Shown: positions 1 to 12,403 of the stretch, piece after piece
Position numbering within the stretch: the stretch's first letter is position 1
How the letters are laid out: every line of letters begins with the position of its first letter
Assembly: GCF_020520425.1 (NCBI RefSeq)
Contig: NC_079491.1
Location: 26,465,449 to 26,529,448, forward strand
Reading direction: 5' to 3'
Length of the DNA stretch: 64,000 nt
Origin: Spinacia oleracea
Lineage: Eukaryota > Streptophyta > Magnoliopsida > Caryophyllales > Amaranthaceae
The notes under the pieces: generated by a model
What the model saw: only the letters and a program-made list of their open reading frames with translations
What the model was told of the DNA's origin: nothing
Database searches by the model: none
Made by a program: the position numbers and the translations under genes

Positions 1-1091
1 TTGGATTTTCGAAACACTTGCCCGTGTGACATTCATAGTTATTAGCATGTTCGATTTTGGTTCCGAGCATTATCGTCGTAGGAGGCCTAACAACGACACA
101 AAGAGTTATTAATTTTTTACGAGTCGCCTTTGAAATCGAGTGCTTTTCTTACGCCCTCGTAGCAATTCTTTTTCCGAACATTTTTTTTGTGCTACGTATT
201 TTCCTTTTGCGCGGGAACCGAGGCTGCTGTGCCTGACCAGAAGGCCAAGCAGCAACTTCAGCGCCCAGCGAGGGGCGTGAGAAATTCTGGCGCCCAGCCA
301 GGGGCGTTGAAAATGCGTCCCTGGCTGGTTCTCGTTTTCTGTCTTTTGTTTATGCGACTTCGATTTGCGTGCTTGCCTAATAACGTCCTTTACGCGTAGC
401 AGCGTTTGTGGGATTCGTTACAGGCCATCCCGAGCGTCGCTTACTTTTGTGGCGACCATTCGGGTTTGCGAAACACGTGTTTCGGTATAACTCGTTGGCA
501 AATTAGCCTATGAATGTTTGGGCAATTCTTAAGGTCGTTGGTTTTCTAGGATAGTTTGTCACACACAATCACATATTTCGCTACACATAACTACATTACA
601 AACATGGATTTGAAAATTAAATATGTCACATAGTTTATGATAGGCTTCTATGGGTAGTTTATTTGCGCCTGGCTTGGTACCGTTTCTATCGTAGATCCGA
701 CACATGCCCCGGTCGAGGTAGTGTCTTCAACAGACGAATTTCGCTCAAGAGGCCAACCCGCAAGTGCAAGCCAAGGGGGCATGCAGGCGAGAGGGACCTA
801 ATGAGCGAGCGATTGGGTTCGGGATAGGTGTACTACCTACACAAGTACCGAGTGGGCAACATGCGCGGCGTATGCAACCCCCTATTGGCGGAAAAAGGTA
901 TCCTTAGTCCCAACTCCCGAGGGAGCCGAGATTCGTTATGCGGTTCTGCCCGTTCACATTAATATGCTGATTTTCAGGTCGTCCCAACTTGATGGGGAAA
1001 TAAACGCGGGGTAGGATCGTTTCACCCTTCGGCTATTTTGATTACCTACAAGCACGAGTATTTCCTTCACTATCCCCAGTGGAGTCCCCAC
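1..1091 (-). mobile_element. Internal 5' leader of a Tat/Ogre-like Ty3/gypsy element (runs off left edge)
   Basis: This is the internal sequence of a minus-strand LTR retrotransposon whose 5' LTR is at 1092-2576. Read on the minus strand, the first bases after the LTR (about 1074-1091) are GTGGGGACTCCACTGGGG. This resembles the primer-binding site used by Tat/Ogre-type gypsy elements (TGGCGACTCCACTGGGGA-like). No convincing gag or pol frame is visible; the short ORFs here are not supported. Bases 245-345 carry two copies of the GCGCCCAG...GGGCGTTGA hairpin motif that also occurs in the LTRs. The coding part would lie left of the window. Family assignment rests on the PBS-like motif and LTR ends and is an inference. 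Confidence 0.55.
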
Positions 1092-2576
1092 TGTGAGGGG
1101 GTCGAAAAAGCACAAGGCTAATGCGTGACCTCGTCCCTCGTGGGTGTGACGATTCTTTTTATTCAATCAAGTGTAATTGGATTTCCTGTAAGTTTACACC
1201 CAATTGACTAGTAATATAGGAGTCGCCATTCAGTTTTTAACGACAATGAGAAAAACTGACAAAACCCGGTTATCGTGACAAAAAGGGAGTGCAATTATGT
1301 TTGACCACGACGGCCGTAGGTTCCCTTGTGATCCCTGGTGTGGGGATCTCTCAACATACACCCGCAAGGTAGAGATTGAGGGTTCGGGGGACTGTAACTA
1401 CCGAGAGGAGTACTTCGCTCGTCGATAACTCCAGAGGCAGGATATCCTTACTAGCTAAGCATAAATAATTGAAGGGACATGCGTTGACTATTAAACTAAT
1501 CTGAGTTGATTTTAGCAATTTGCAACATATAATACTAGATCGATCGCGATTATCTGATTTAGATTGCATTAAGGGACCTAGCATGATAATCCAATTTCCC
1601 AAAAATATTATATTTGTTAGGCGTTATAGAACAATCATATTTAGTTAGTTTAACAGTTCATAAAAAGGGCGAGGAAAGCAATTAAATCATCGAGAAGGGA
1701 CACATTACGACGCACCCTTGAGAGGTGCGTCACGGTTCTCAGAAAACTAACCACTTTGACTTTGCTATTTCTCCTTTTTATTTAACAAATCTCAATTATG
1801 GGACAGGATACGTTCTGTTCGATTTATGGATCGAATGCGACAGAACGCGTGAACGATTTCGCAGCGTGAGGCTTAGGCTAAGGGTTGGAGTCAATACTCA
1901 TAATATAATTGTGTGTGTGTGTGTGTGTGTGTTCTTTTCACGTCGAATTTGGGGCTGTATTTATAGGGAAGAGTTCGTGGAAAGATAGAATTGCATAGTT
2001 CTAATCCACAAATAATTAGGAAAAAACACGTACCCAGGTATTTTCAGCGCCCAGGCCCGGGCGCCGAAGATTTCGGGGCCTAGAGCCAGGCGTTGAAAAT
2101 AGGTTCTGGGCTGTTTTCTTAGTCAGATTCGGATTCCTGAAATCCGTAGCGTTTGAGACTTAATCGAGTCTTTTAGTGCGTATCAATTTCATGACGGTAT
2201 GCGTCTGGGCCCGTTACGAACTCTAGGCTCGTTAGGTTTTTAATTAATACGTAACTCTTATTTCCGAATCATATTAGGAATAGGATTCTCGCAGTTTTCT
2301 ATCTCATTTAGGATTTATGTTGGAGTGCAACACCTAATTCTGACAGGTTTCTATCTTTTATGACTTGCCACTTTTAGAAGCTACCTTTTACGGCAGTTAC
2401 TATTTTTAGCAGGTTTCCATAAATAGTAGTTTTCTATAAATATCAGGTTTCGGGTGAAATGAAAAGGGGAATTGAGATTCGTTTATTTTATAGGAGATGC
2501 GTTGTCAAGTGGAGATTTATGCTTTCATTATCGAACCTTTCCCTTTCGGGAATGGGGACAAAAGCAGGTGTCTACA
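1092..2576 (-). repeat. 5' LTR (about 1485 bp) of minus-strand Tat-like gypsy element
   Basis: On the minus strand the LTR runs from TGTAGACACC (ending at 2576) to CCCCTCACA (at 1092), with TG...CA ends. It is the same family as the LTRs at 4342-5825, 5826-6637 and 57765-59283. Orientation follows from a TATAAATA promoter box on the minus strand near 1957-1966 and the PBS-like sequence just beyond the 1092 end. A (GT)n run lies at about 1911-1931. The bases beside 2576 (CTAAA) would be the target-site duplication, but the partner copy is outside the window. Confidence 0.75.
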
Positions 2577-4341
2577 CTAAAGGAGTGCATTCCACTCATA
2601 AAATGGAGTCATACAATTTTTGTTCCCTAAAAACATGATACTAAGTTCATAATGAGCAAAAATTCACTAAGTAAAAATTAACTCCAACAACATCAAAATT
2701 CTTCCATAATTTGTCATTCATGAATTATGAGGAATGCAAGCAATATACCAAAAAACACCTACATTGTAAGAAAACACTAAAATCGTAGGTATACTTGGGG
2801 GCTAGTATAAAAATGCCCAAATTCAACAAAAATCAACATACTTGCGAAAATTAACATGCACAAACTGATTAACATGTTATGTAGAACATCTCCAACTATC
2901 TAATTGAAGGAAAGGGGCACAAAATCAAAAACCCCCAAATCGATTTCACGCACAAAAAAAACTTGACAAAAATACTGAAATTGACAAAAAAGCTCAAAAT
3001 TACTGAAAATTACTTACATTGGGAAGATTAGGAAGTGATTTGGAGTAGAATTCGTAAAGAAAAGTGAAGAAACGAGCAAGAAATCAGTTGAAAGAGGTGA
3101 GGAGCTTGAGCGAAAATGGTGGAAATGGGAAAGGAAGGAGACGGTCCGCGAATTTAAAGACCCGTCTCCCCTTCGCATTTTCAACGCCCCGCTCTGGGCG
3201 TTAGAAATTCTCGCGCCCCGAGCTGGGCGCTGAAAATGCTTCCCAGACAGCGAATATTCGCTGTCGGGCACGCGCAATCCCCTATTTTGTGTAAAATATC
3301 CGTTATCTTGATATTTCTTTCCCAAGAACGGTATTTTGCAATATCGTTTAAAATATACACAGTGTGGACCCACTTATAGGACACACCTGATCAGGAAATA
3401 TTGCGACCCACCAACAGGTTGTAATCACAAAAGCCCTTCTACATAGGCAAAATAAGAAATTCAAAATGGTCTCGCCCACCCTCAGCGGGCGGGGTCTGCG
3501 TCACTAGCCGCGCAGGTCCTCAGTTTTCGAAAAATAGAATCTTCAAAAACAAAATGAAATAGGCTCGCCATCTTCAGCCGGCGGGATCTACGGCGCAAAC
3601 CACGTAGGTCCTTATTTTCAAAAAATAAACACAAACAAATTTCAAAACAGATTCGTCCACTTCTATCGGACGGGGTGTCCACCCTTAGCGGACAAGCTCG
3701 CCATCTTTAGCCGGCGGGGTCTGCGTCACTAACCGCGCAGGTCCTTAGTCGCTGCAGCGATAACTCTTTTTGGTTTTCCGTTTTTCCCAAAAACGATGTG
3801 AGTAGCTTTTGGTTTTCCGTTTTTTCCAAAAAAGAACGATGTGAGTAGATTTCCTTTTTCCATAAAAAATTCAAAGATTGGTTTTCCGTTTTTTCCAAAA
3901 AAAGAACGATGTGCTGGATTTTCCTTCGTTTTACGTCCCATAAAAACAAGGGGGTTTTCTCGTTTAGCTAACCCTAAAAATGAGAATCTTTAAAAACATT
4001 TTTACCTCGTGATTGGGCTTGGCCAGGCCCAATTACACTTTACAGCTTTGATTTCAAAAACATCTGTAGCTACTCCCAATGATAAAGTGAGGGAGTTTCT
4101 ACGCACCTTTAGATCCTTCCAATGACAAAGTGAGGAAGTTTCTATACTATCAGTTGACAAATCCCAATTACACGTGAGGGATATGTCGACACTTCAAAGT
4201 GATGACCCTTAAGTCAAATGTTATCACTCGGGGGCTCGTGAGACCCTCGCAAAAAATAGGTCACCATGGCTTGTGTGACGCACTCCGTCTAATACTTTGA
4301 CCATCGTCTTACTCCAAGACTCAATCAAAGTGGGGGCTAAC
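2577..4341 (+). mobile_element. 3' untranslated tail of a plus-strand Tat-like element
   Basis: This is non-coding sequence directly upstream of a 3' LTR. It ends in a purine-rich tract, AAAGTGGGGGCTAAC (about 4327-4341), immediately before the LTR start TGTAGACACC; this is the expected polypurine tract position. It holds degenerate tandem repeats: a CAGCCGGCGGGGTCTGCG-like unit (3470-3750) and a GGTTTTCCGTTTTTTCCAAA unit about three times (3770-3920). The GCGCCC...GGGCG hairpin motif occurs at 3180-3240. Long repeat-rich 3' tails are typical of Tat-lineage elements. It is cut at 2577, where the opposite-strand LTR begins. Confidence 0.55.
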
Positions 4342-5825
4342 TGTAGACACCTACTTTTGTCCCCATTCCCGAAAGGGAAGGTTCGATGATGAAAACATAA
4401 ATCTCCACTTGACAACGCATCTCCTATAAAATAACGAATCTCAATCACCCTTCTCGTTTCACCCGAAACCTACTATTTATAGAAACCTGCTATTTATAGA
4501 AAACTGCTATTTATGGAAACCTGCTAAAAATAGTAACTGCCGTAAAAGGTAGCTTCTAAAAGTGGCAAGTCATAAAAGATAGAAACATGTCAGAATTAGG
4601 TGTTGCACTCCAACATAAATCCTAAATGAGATAGAAAACTGCGAGAATCCTATTCCTAATATGATTCGGAAATAAGAGTTACGTATTAATTAAAATCCTA
4701 ACGAGCCTAGAGTTCGTAACGGGCCCAGACGCATTCCGTCATGAAATTGATACGCACTAAAAGACTCGATTAAGTCTCAAACACTACGGATTTCAGGAAT
4801 CCGAATCTGACTAAGAAAACAGCCCAGACCCTATTTTCAACGCCTGGCTCTAGGCGCCGAAATCTTCGGCGCCCAGGCCTGGGCGCTGGAATTACCTGGG
4901 TACGTGTTTTTTCCGAATTCTTTGTGGATTAGAGTTCTGCAATTCTATCTTTCCACAAACTCTTTTTCTATAAATATAGCCCAAGTTCGACGTGAAATCA
5001 CAACACACACAATTCATATTCTGAGTATTGACTCCAACCCCTAGCCTAAGCCTCACGCTGCGAAATTGTTCAAGCGTTCTGTCGCAATCGATCCATAAAT
5101 CGAACAGAACGTATCTTGTCCCATAATTTGAGATTCGTTAAATAAAAAGAAGAAATAGCAAAGTCAAAGTGGTTAGTTTTCTGAGAACCGTGACGCACCT
5201 CTCAAGGGTGCGTCGTAATGTGTCCCTTTTCTATGATTTAATTGCTTTCCTCGCCCTTTTTATGAACTGTTAAACTAACTAAATCTGATTGTTCTATCAC
5301 GCTTAATAAATATAATATTTTTGGGAAATTGGATTATCATGCTAGGTCCCTTAATGCAATCTAAATCAGATAATCGCGATCGATCTAGTATTATATGTTG
5401 CATATTGCTAAAATCAACTCAGATTAGTTTAATAGTTAACGCATGTCCCTTCAATTATTTATGCTTAGCTAGTAAGGATATCCTGCCTCTGGAGTTATCG
5501 GCGAGCGAGTACTCCTCTCGGTAGTTACAGTCCCCCGAACCCTCAATCTCTACCTTGCGGGTGTATGTTGAGAGATCCCCACACCAGGGATCACAGGGGA
5601 ACCTACGGCCGTCGTGGTCAAACATAATTGCATTCCCTTTATGTCACGATAACCTAGTTTTGTCAGTTTTTCTCTTTGTCGCTAAAAACTGAATGGCAAC
5701 TCCTATATTACTATTGGGTGTAAACTCACAGGAAATCCAATTACACTTGATTGAATAAAAAGAATCGTCACACCCACGAGGGACGAGGTCACGCATTAGC
5801 CTCGTGCTTTTTCGACCCCCTCACA
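4342..5825 (+). repeat. 3' LTR (about 1484 bp) of plus-strand Tat-like element
   Basis: The LTR starts TGTAGACACCTACTTTTG and ends CCCCTCACA. It is preceded by a polypurine tract, so it is a 3' LTR read on the plus strand. A TATA box (CTATAAATATAG) lies near 4969-4980. A perfect 18-bp palindrome, GCGCCCAGGCCTGGGCGC, is at 4869-4886, about 85 bp upstream of the TATA box. The LTR abuts a truncated opposite-strand LTR of the same family at 5826, so any target-site duplication is not recognisable. Confidence 0.75.
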
Positions 5826-6637
5826 ACGGGATACGTTCTGTTCGATTTTTGGATCGATTGCGACAGAACGCGTGATCAATTTCGCAGCGTGATGCTTAGG
5901 CTTAGGGGTTTAGAGTCAATACTCAGAATATGAATTGTGTGTTGTGTTGTGTTTCACGTCGAATTTGGGGCTATATTTATAGGGAAGAGTTCGTGGAAAG
6001 ATAGAATTGTAGAGCTATAATCCAAGAAGAATTAGGAGAAAACACGTACCCAGGTATTTTCAGCGCCCAGGGCTGGGCGTCAAAGATTTCGGCGCCCAGC
6101 TTTGGGGCGTTGAAAATAGGATCCAAGCAATTTCAGCGCCCAGGGCTGGGCGTTGAAATTGATGTTTGGGCCGAGTTCTTTGTCAGATTTGGACTCTTAG
6201 AATCCGGAGTGTTTGAGACTTATTCGAGTCTTTTAGCACGTATTAACTTTATGACGGAATGCGTCTGGGCCCGTTATGAACTCTAGGCTCGTTAGGATTT
6301 TAATTAATACGTAACTCTTATTTTCGAATCATATTAGGAATAAGATTCTTCTTGTAATTTCTATCTCATTTAGGATTTATGTTGGAGTGCAACACCTAAT
6401 TCTGACAGGTTTCTATCTTTTATGACTTGCCACTTTTAACAATTACCCATTACGGCAGTTACTATTTTTAACAGGTTTCCATAAATAGCAGGTTTCTATA
6501 AATAGCAGGTTTCGGGTGAAATGAAAAGGGGTGATTGAGATTCGTTATTTTATAGGAGATGCGTTGTCAAGTGGAGATTTATGTTCTCATCATCGAACCT
6601 TCCCTTTCGGGAATGGGGACAAAAGTAGGTGTCTACA
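5826..6637 (-). repeat. Truncated LTR of the same Tat-like family (U3 side)
   Basis: On the minus strand this begins TGTAGACACC at 6637 and matches the first ~0.8 kb of the family LTR, corresponding to about 58480-59283. It breaks off at 5826-5829, where the plus-strand LTR 4342-5825 ends. It contains three GCGCCCAG..GGGCG hairpin units (6060-6155). The simplest reading is that the plus-strand element inserted into this LTR or recombined with it. Confidence 0.7.
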
Positions 6638-7620
6638 GGGAGTAATTGCTTGGGGGTCATTCTTAGCATTTAGAGGGTGGGGGTCAATTTCGATCTGGTT
6701 TTCAGTAGTCATGGGCTCTCTAATCTTAGACATATCTCGTACGCGTCGTCGTAAAATCGCCAATAAAGGTAAAGTACGAGCTGGGGTTTCTATGTTGGGA
6801 AAATTAGGAGTTATTCGACTTTCATATATGAATTGGAGGGGATTTCGACCACTCAAACTTTGCTCTCGTCGTCGTCTTGTGGTATCGGGAAAAACGCCAA
6901 TCTTGGCGATGAAGGAGAGGAGGGGAATCAAATTGGAGCTAATCGCTGGTCACCCTTGTCTTGTGGTTTTGGAAACGTTGATCTTGACAATAAAAGGTGA
7001 AAGTTGGTTTAAGTTCTTGCTATCAGTTTTGGAGTAGTCAGGTTCGAAGGTTTCATTGATTTTTGTCACGGATGTATGTCAAATTGCATGGCTATAAGTG
7101 ATGTACCTCTTCCTCTTTTCTGGCCTTCTACTTTGTTGAGTTAATTAGTTTAATTAGTTGTTTGTTGGTTAGTTTAGTTGGTTTTGGCTTATTTCGTTTA
7201 GGGATGACCATAGTTGTGCCCTGCTTAGTTTGTTCATTGTCTTAATTGTTGGCACATTGGTTTGTTTGTTTTGGGCCAGCTTATTTTGGGTAGCTTGGTT
7301 TTGTTTCTCTGTGTTTAGGTTGGTTGTTAAGTTTACCATATGAGGTTGGTTGTTAATTTTACCATATGAGGTACATCCTCCATAATCGACATTCAAACCT
7401 CATTAATTAGAGTGGTGCGTACGAGTGATTGGGTTAGGTGGTTGTATTAGGCCATTAGGGGGCTCGTGAAGATACATTAATTAGCCTTGACAAATGTTTG
7501 GAAAAGAAGAAAAAAAAAACTAATCTTAGCTCATGCGCTACGGCAAATAAGACGTGATGCATGCCAACAATCGATGATTGCAAAAATCTGATTTATAACT
7601 TTAATGCAATTTAATTTGTT
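6638..7620. other. Unassigned intergenic sequence
   Basis: There is no supported gene or repeat end. 6640-7040 is more GC-rich than its surroundings and has an open frame that runs out of the LTR, but the frame has no recognisable domain. 7140-7400 is rich in GTTTAGTTGG-like simple sequence, including a duplicated ACCATATGAGGT segment at 7330-7375. Confidence 0.4.
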
Positions 7621-7630
7621 ACGCAAAACG

Positions 7631-7715
7631 TTTCTCAATGGATGATAGTAGAAGTACACAAGGTGTGCAAGAGCATCTTGCACACCACCACTTATAATAT
7701 GCCACCTCAATTTTA
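7631..7715 (-). repeat. Short hairpin-bearing repeat, copy 1
   Basis: It contains GGTGTGCAAGA, a 3-nt loop (GCA), then TCTTGCACACC: a perfect 11-bp stem at about 7660-7684. The flanking sequence is the reverse complement of 15755-15825 (GAGGTGGCA... TTTCTCAATG). The two copies are therefore inverted relative to each other around an 8-kb repeat array. Confidence 0.55.
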
Positions 7716-10321
7716 AAAGATTCTATCTCTTTTGAAAATTTCAAACTGAAATTTGAAATGTATTTTGAAATTTTAATTTTGAATTTCAAATTTGTTTTAA
7801 ATTCCCAACAATCTTCATTAATTATCTTTAATTCCCCATAAAAGCAATGAATGCATTCCCCACAAAGGAAACGAGTAACCAAAAAATTATCTAATATTTT
7901 GATCTTTTCATGACTAAAATGATCCCGTAAAATGGTTTTGATCCGCAATTAAAAATTTGGTTATTTATCCTCTTGAGAAGAATCGAACACGGGTTTGCGC
8001 AGTTAGAGTAGATGTTGTAACAGCTTAGTAGTGACCATTGTAGCAAGGTGTATCAGCACGTAAGTCATTGCAAACATAAATCTTTTAATCTAATTTTACC
8101 GAGTTTGAGAATTCTAAATATGATTTATGTAAAGATGAAATGATCCTTTATAATCGTAGATAATATTATAACACATTCATGTGTTCTAGCTATCTTTTTT
8201 AATTTTGGTGGTGGGTCATAATTTTTTATTATAACAAGAAGTAAACAACTTACTGAGTAGATGTTTATGAAAATGTTAGGAGTTACACATCTATTTTACT
8301 TGAGTTTATTTTTATTTTTATTTAGTTTCTTCAAAAGTTATATAATCTTGTGTAATCTTAGGCATATTTAGTAATTAAAGGCTAACTCTTCGAAGTTTGA
8401 TCTAAATAATTCATTTACAACGTACAGAATTATTATTTTTTGATAACGTTACTATTTTACAAGTTTAGACATACGGTAATAAAAATTTCATTTGGAGATT
8501 GATAAACATTTTTTGGTATCATTAAGTTTTATTGTAAGCCTTTGTGTAATCATAAAAATATGTAGTATATAATTTTTTAAAAATAAATTATATTTTTAAC
8601 AACCAACTCTTTTTTGATAATGAGGTATATTAATTATCAGCTAGATAGTCCCCAAAAAGATAACGATTTACCAAAAAATCATAGTTAAAGGTGAAAAAAA
8701 CATTCAATATTAAGTTTGATGTTTTATTGACTAAAATGATCCCATAATTTGGTTTATCACATTTAAAAATTTGGTTATTTTTTCTCTAGTCAAGAATCAA
8801 GCACGGGTTCTCGCAGTTAGATCGAGTAGATGTTATAGCAGTGTAGTAGTGACCCCTTTAGCAAGAGGGATCAGCACATATGTCATTTCAAACGAAATTT
8901 ATTAATATAATTTTACGGAGTTTGAGAATTTCGAATAAGATTTCTTTAAAGGTGAAATCATCCTTTTTAATCATAGATAATAATACAATATTCGGTCCTG
9001 ATTCAATAAAGGGTTACTGGCAAAAAAAAGTTTTTTTTATTATATTTTTACTAGGAAGTACTCCGTATGTTTTTTTTAATGAAAATTAAATTTTATAAGT
9101 ATGTATTTTAATACGTGTGATCATTTTATGTATTATGAAATCTAAACATTCGCTGCTTATAAAACCTTATCTATATTCTCAAAATCTCAAATATATTATA
9201 TATTTTCTAGCACAAATGGATGTGCTGATACCCCTTGTCAAACTAGTTACAACAAAGTTTATATGATCATCTTTACACTGCCCCTAGACCTGCGTTCGAT
9301 CCTTTATATGTAAATCTTTTTTTTTCTTTGGGCAATTGTTGTTTTATGTTATTATTGTTTTATGGTTTCTTTTTAGTATTTACGGAATCATAATAAACAA
9401 TACTTCCTTTCTTTATGTATTGAATCTTTTTATGGGATCATTTGTGAGTTTATTCATAAATTTTATCCAATTTTGTTTATCTTTTCATCCAGTTATACGG
9501 CGGTAACGATATGCTATTTCGACAATATATGATGTGGACTGTAATGACACATGCGTGCAACGAACAATCTTTTGCATATCAGAAACTCTTAGATGTAGTT
9601 TAAGCTTCAGATATTATGAATAATAGAATGGTTTTTCAAAAAATGTATTTGTTGTAAACAATGAAGTTTAGACTTTGAGTTTAATTATCATGTGTAGCTT
9701 CATTCAAAAAACTTTTTGTTATGTATTGAAAAAAAATGCATGTACTCATATGATTCGTTTATGGATAATGAAAGAAAATGCATGTACTGATACTCATATC
9801 TTTAAACTTAAAATATCATAGTTAAAGGTGAAGAAAAACATCAACATTTTGATCTTTTCATGACCAAAATGATCCCATAAAAATGGTCTGTCACAATTAA
9901 AAATTTGTTTTATTTTCTCTTGACAAGAATCGAACACTAGCACACACAGTTAGAGTATATGTTATATCAGTATAGTAGTGACCATTGTAGCAAGGGGTAT
10001 CAGCACGTAAGTCATTGCAAACAAACATATTTTTGTCTAATTTTACCGAGGTTGAGAATTCTAAATGTGATTTTTTTAAAAGGTGAAATGATCCTTTTCA
10101 TCATAGATAAAGTTATAACACATTGTGTTTTCCAATTTTGACGGTGGGTCGTCATTTTGCATTATAACAAGAAACAAACAACTTAATTAGATGTTTATGA
10201 AAATGTTAGAAATTACGTATCTGTTTTACTTGAGTTTGGTTTTATTTAAATTTAATTTCTTCAAAAGTTAAATGATCTCGTGTAAACGTAGTCAAACTTA
10301 GTTAGTTATTTAAATCTAGCT

Positions 10322-10585
10322 CACCAGTATGGAAAAGGCTTCTAGTGACGCTTTATATATGTCTATTACGACGCATAAAATCGCCGCAAGTGCTTTTACC
10401 GACGCTTTCAAAGGCGCTCTCTTTGCCTGTGCCGCTACCCCCTATTACGACGCTATTCTTTTGCGTCGGTAAAACATATGATTAGCGTCGCTACAGACTT
10501 ACTACGCTTTTAAGCGCCGCCAGAGATCTAATTCACGTTTTAAACTACCGTACCTTTTGGAGTACACTAAAAGCGTCGCGTAGTG
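10322..10585. mobile_element. CACTA-like non-autonomous remnant
   Basis: The segment is rich in GACGCTTT / AAAGCGTCG subterminal motifs in both orientations (10345-10580), as in En/Spm (CACTA) elements, and ends GCGTCGCGTAGTG at 10585, matching the TAGTG terminus. The left end is CACCAG rather than CACTA, and no 3-bp target duplication is evident. It sits inside the repeat array. This is probably a decayed CACTA MITE, but another GC-rich element is possible. Confidence 0.4.
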
Positions 10586-11846
10586 GAACTGTTCTTTGGG
10601 CGGATTCACGGTGGTTACTTTGTAATTGAGAAATCCCAAATTAATGAATTTGCAATTGGTAAATCCCAAATTAATTAATAAGATGTTATAAGTTTGTAAT
10701 TAAGAAATCTAAATTGAATTCAGATCTAATAAACCAACAATGTATTCTTTAGAATAAGAATCTTTAATTCCAATCAAATTTCTGATTTGATAAACTTGGA
10801 AAGATTCTACTTTAATCCCTATAGAAATGCAGAATCATACTTCCTTTCTTTATATATTTAATATTTTTATGGGATCATTTGTGAGTTTATCCATAAATTT
10901 TATCCAATTATTGTTATCTTTCATCCAGTTATATGGTAGTAATGATCTGCTATTTTGAAAATATATGATGTGAACTATAATGGTAGATGCGTGCAACGAA
11001 CAATCTTTTGAATATCAGAAACTCTTAGATGTAGTTTAATCTTCAGATATTACGAATAATGTTGTTTCAAACAATATATTTTGTTGTAAATAATGAAGTT
11101 TAGGCTTTGAGTTTAATTATCATGTGTAGCTTCATCAAAAAAAAACTTTTTATTATGTCTTAATTGAAAAAAAAATATGCATGTACTCATATGATTTGTC
11201 TATGGCTAATGATCCCTTGTAATATATCTTTAATCTTTAAAAAATCACAGTTAAAGGTGAAGGAAAACGTCAATATTTTGATATTTTCATGGCTAAAATG
11301 ATCCCATAAAATGGTTTATCACAATTAAAATTTTGATTTTTTTGCTCTGACAAGAATCGAACACGGGTACACGTAGTTAAGGTATATGTTATAGCAGCAT
11401 AGTAGTGACCATTGTAAGAAGGGGGTATCAGCACATAAGTCATTGCAAACAAAAATTATTTTGTCAAATTTTCCCGAGGTTGAGAATTCTGATTATGATT
11501 TCTTTAAAGGTGAAATGATCCTTTTGATCATAGATAAAGTTATACTAGCTACTTTTTTCAATCAAAGTTAAATGATCCTTTTGATCATAGACAAAGTTAT
11601 ACTAGCTACATCCAATATTTTGAACTTTTCATGACTATAATGATCTCATAAAATGGTATGTCACAATTACAAATTTGGTTATTTTTGCTTTTTACAAGAA
11701 TCGGTCACAAGACTCACAACTAAAGATGTCATAGCAGCAGAGTTGTGACCATTGTATCAATGGGATATCAGCACATAAGTCATTACAAATAAAATTCTTT
11801 TATTCTAATTTATTGAGTTTGGGAATTCTGAATATGATTTCTTTAA

Positions 11847-12403
11847 GGCAAATTTGTTAAAAATGACCTTTTATAACGCAAATTTTGCGTGAAAGGACCT
11901 TATATAATTTTTTTTGTGAAATCACACCTTAATGTAATTTTTTTTTGTGAGAAAGGACCTTATATAATTTTTTTTGTGAAATTACACCTTAATGTAATTC
12001 TTTTTTGCCAAAGACAACCAAAAGTAAATTTCCGACATTGACTGAGTTTTTTCGGCCATTGACTTGCACGTGAGAAGCACGTGTGACTTTATTTTACTAA
12101 TCACACCCAATTTTCCTTCAAAATTCTAAGCTTCAAAACCTAAAGTTGAAAAAAAAAATTCGAAATAAAATCAAGTTTGAAAATTCAAGACTCAGGAAAA
12201 TCAATGTCTTTAGCCAACGTAAGCCACACTTGCTGCTAATGTGCAAGTCAATGGCCGGAAAAGCTCAGTCAATGCCGGAAACTACCCTTAGGTCCTTTCT
12301 CGCAAAAAAAAATTACTTTAAGGTGTGTTTTCACAAAAAAAATTATATAAGGCCCTTTCTCGCAAAATTTGAGTTATAAAAGGTCCTTTTTGGCAAATTT
12401 GCC
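11847..12403. mobile_element. Mutator-type MITE with long TIRs and 9-bp TSD
   Basis: Terminal inverted repeats of about 90 bp start GGCAAATTTG and end CAAATTTGCC, with matching inner segments (ACCTTTTATAAC, GCAAATTTTGCG, CCTTATATAATTTTTTTTGTG). The element is flanked by a perfect 9-bp duplication, TTTCTTTAA, at 11838-11846 and 12404-12412; nine base pairs is the signature of Mutator-superfamily insertion. The left TIR contains an internal duplication of its GAAAGGACCTTATATAA segment (about 11890-12000). The core (12000-12290) has no transposase. Confidence 0.88.

Noticed and set aside
1351..1602. 83-aa ORF (MGNWIIMLG...), also at 5321-5524
   Set aside because: It is present because both regions are copies of the same LTR. 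There is no start context or domain and it is truncated differently in each copy.
6531..7037. 168-aa ORF starting inside a Tat LTR
   Set aside because: Its first third is LTR sequence shared by all copies and the rest has no recognisable domain. Possibly chimeric, not supported as a gene.
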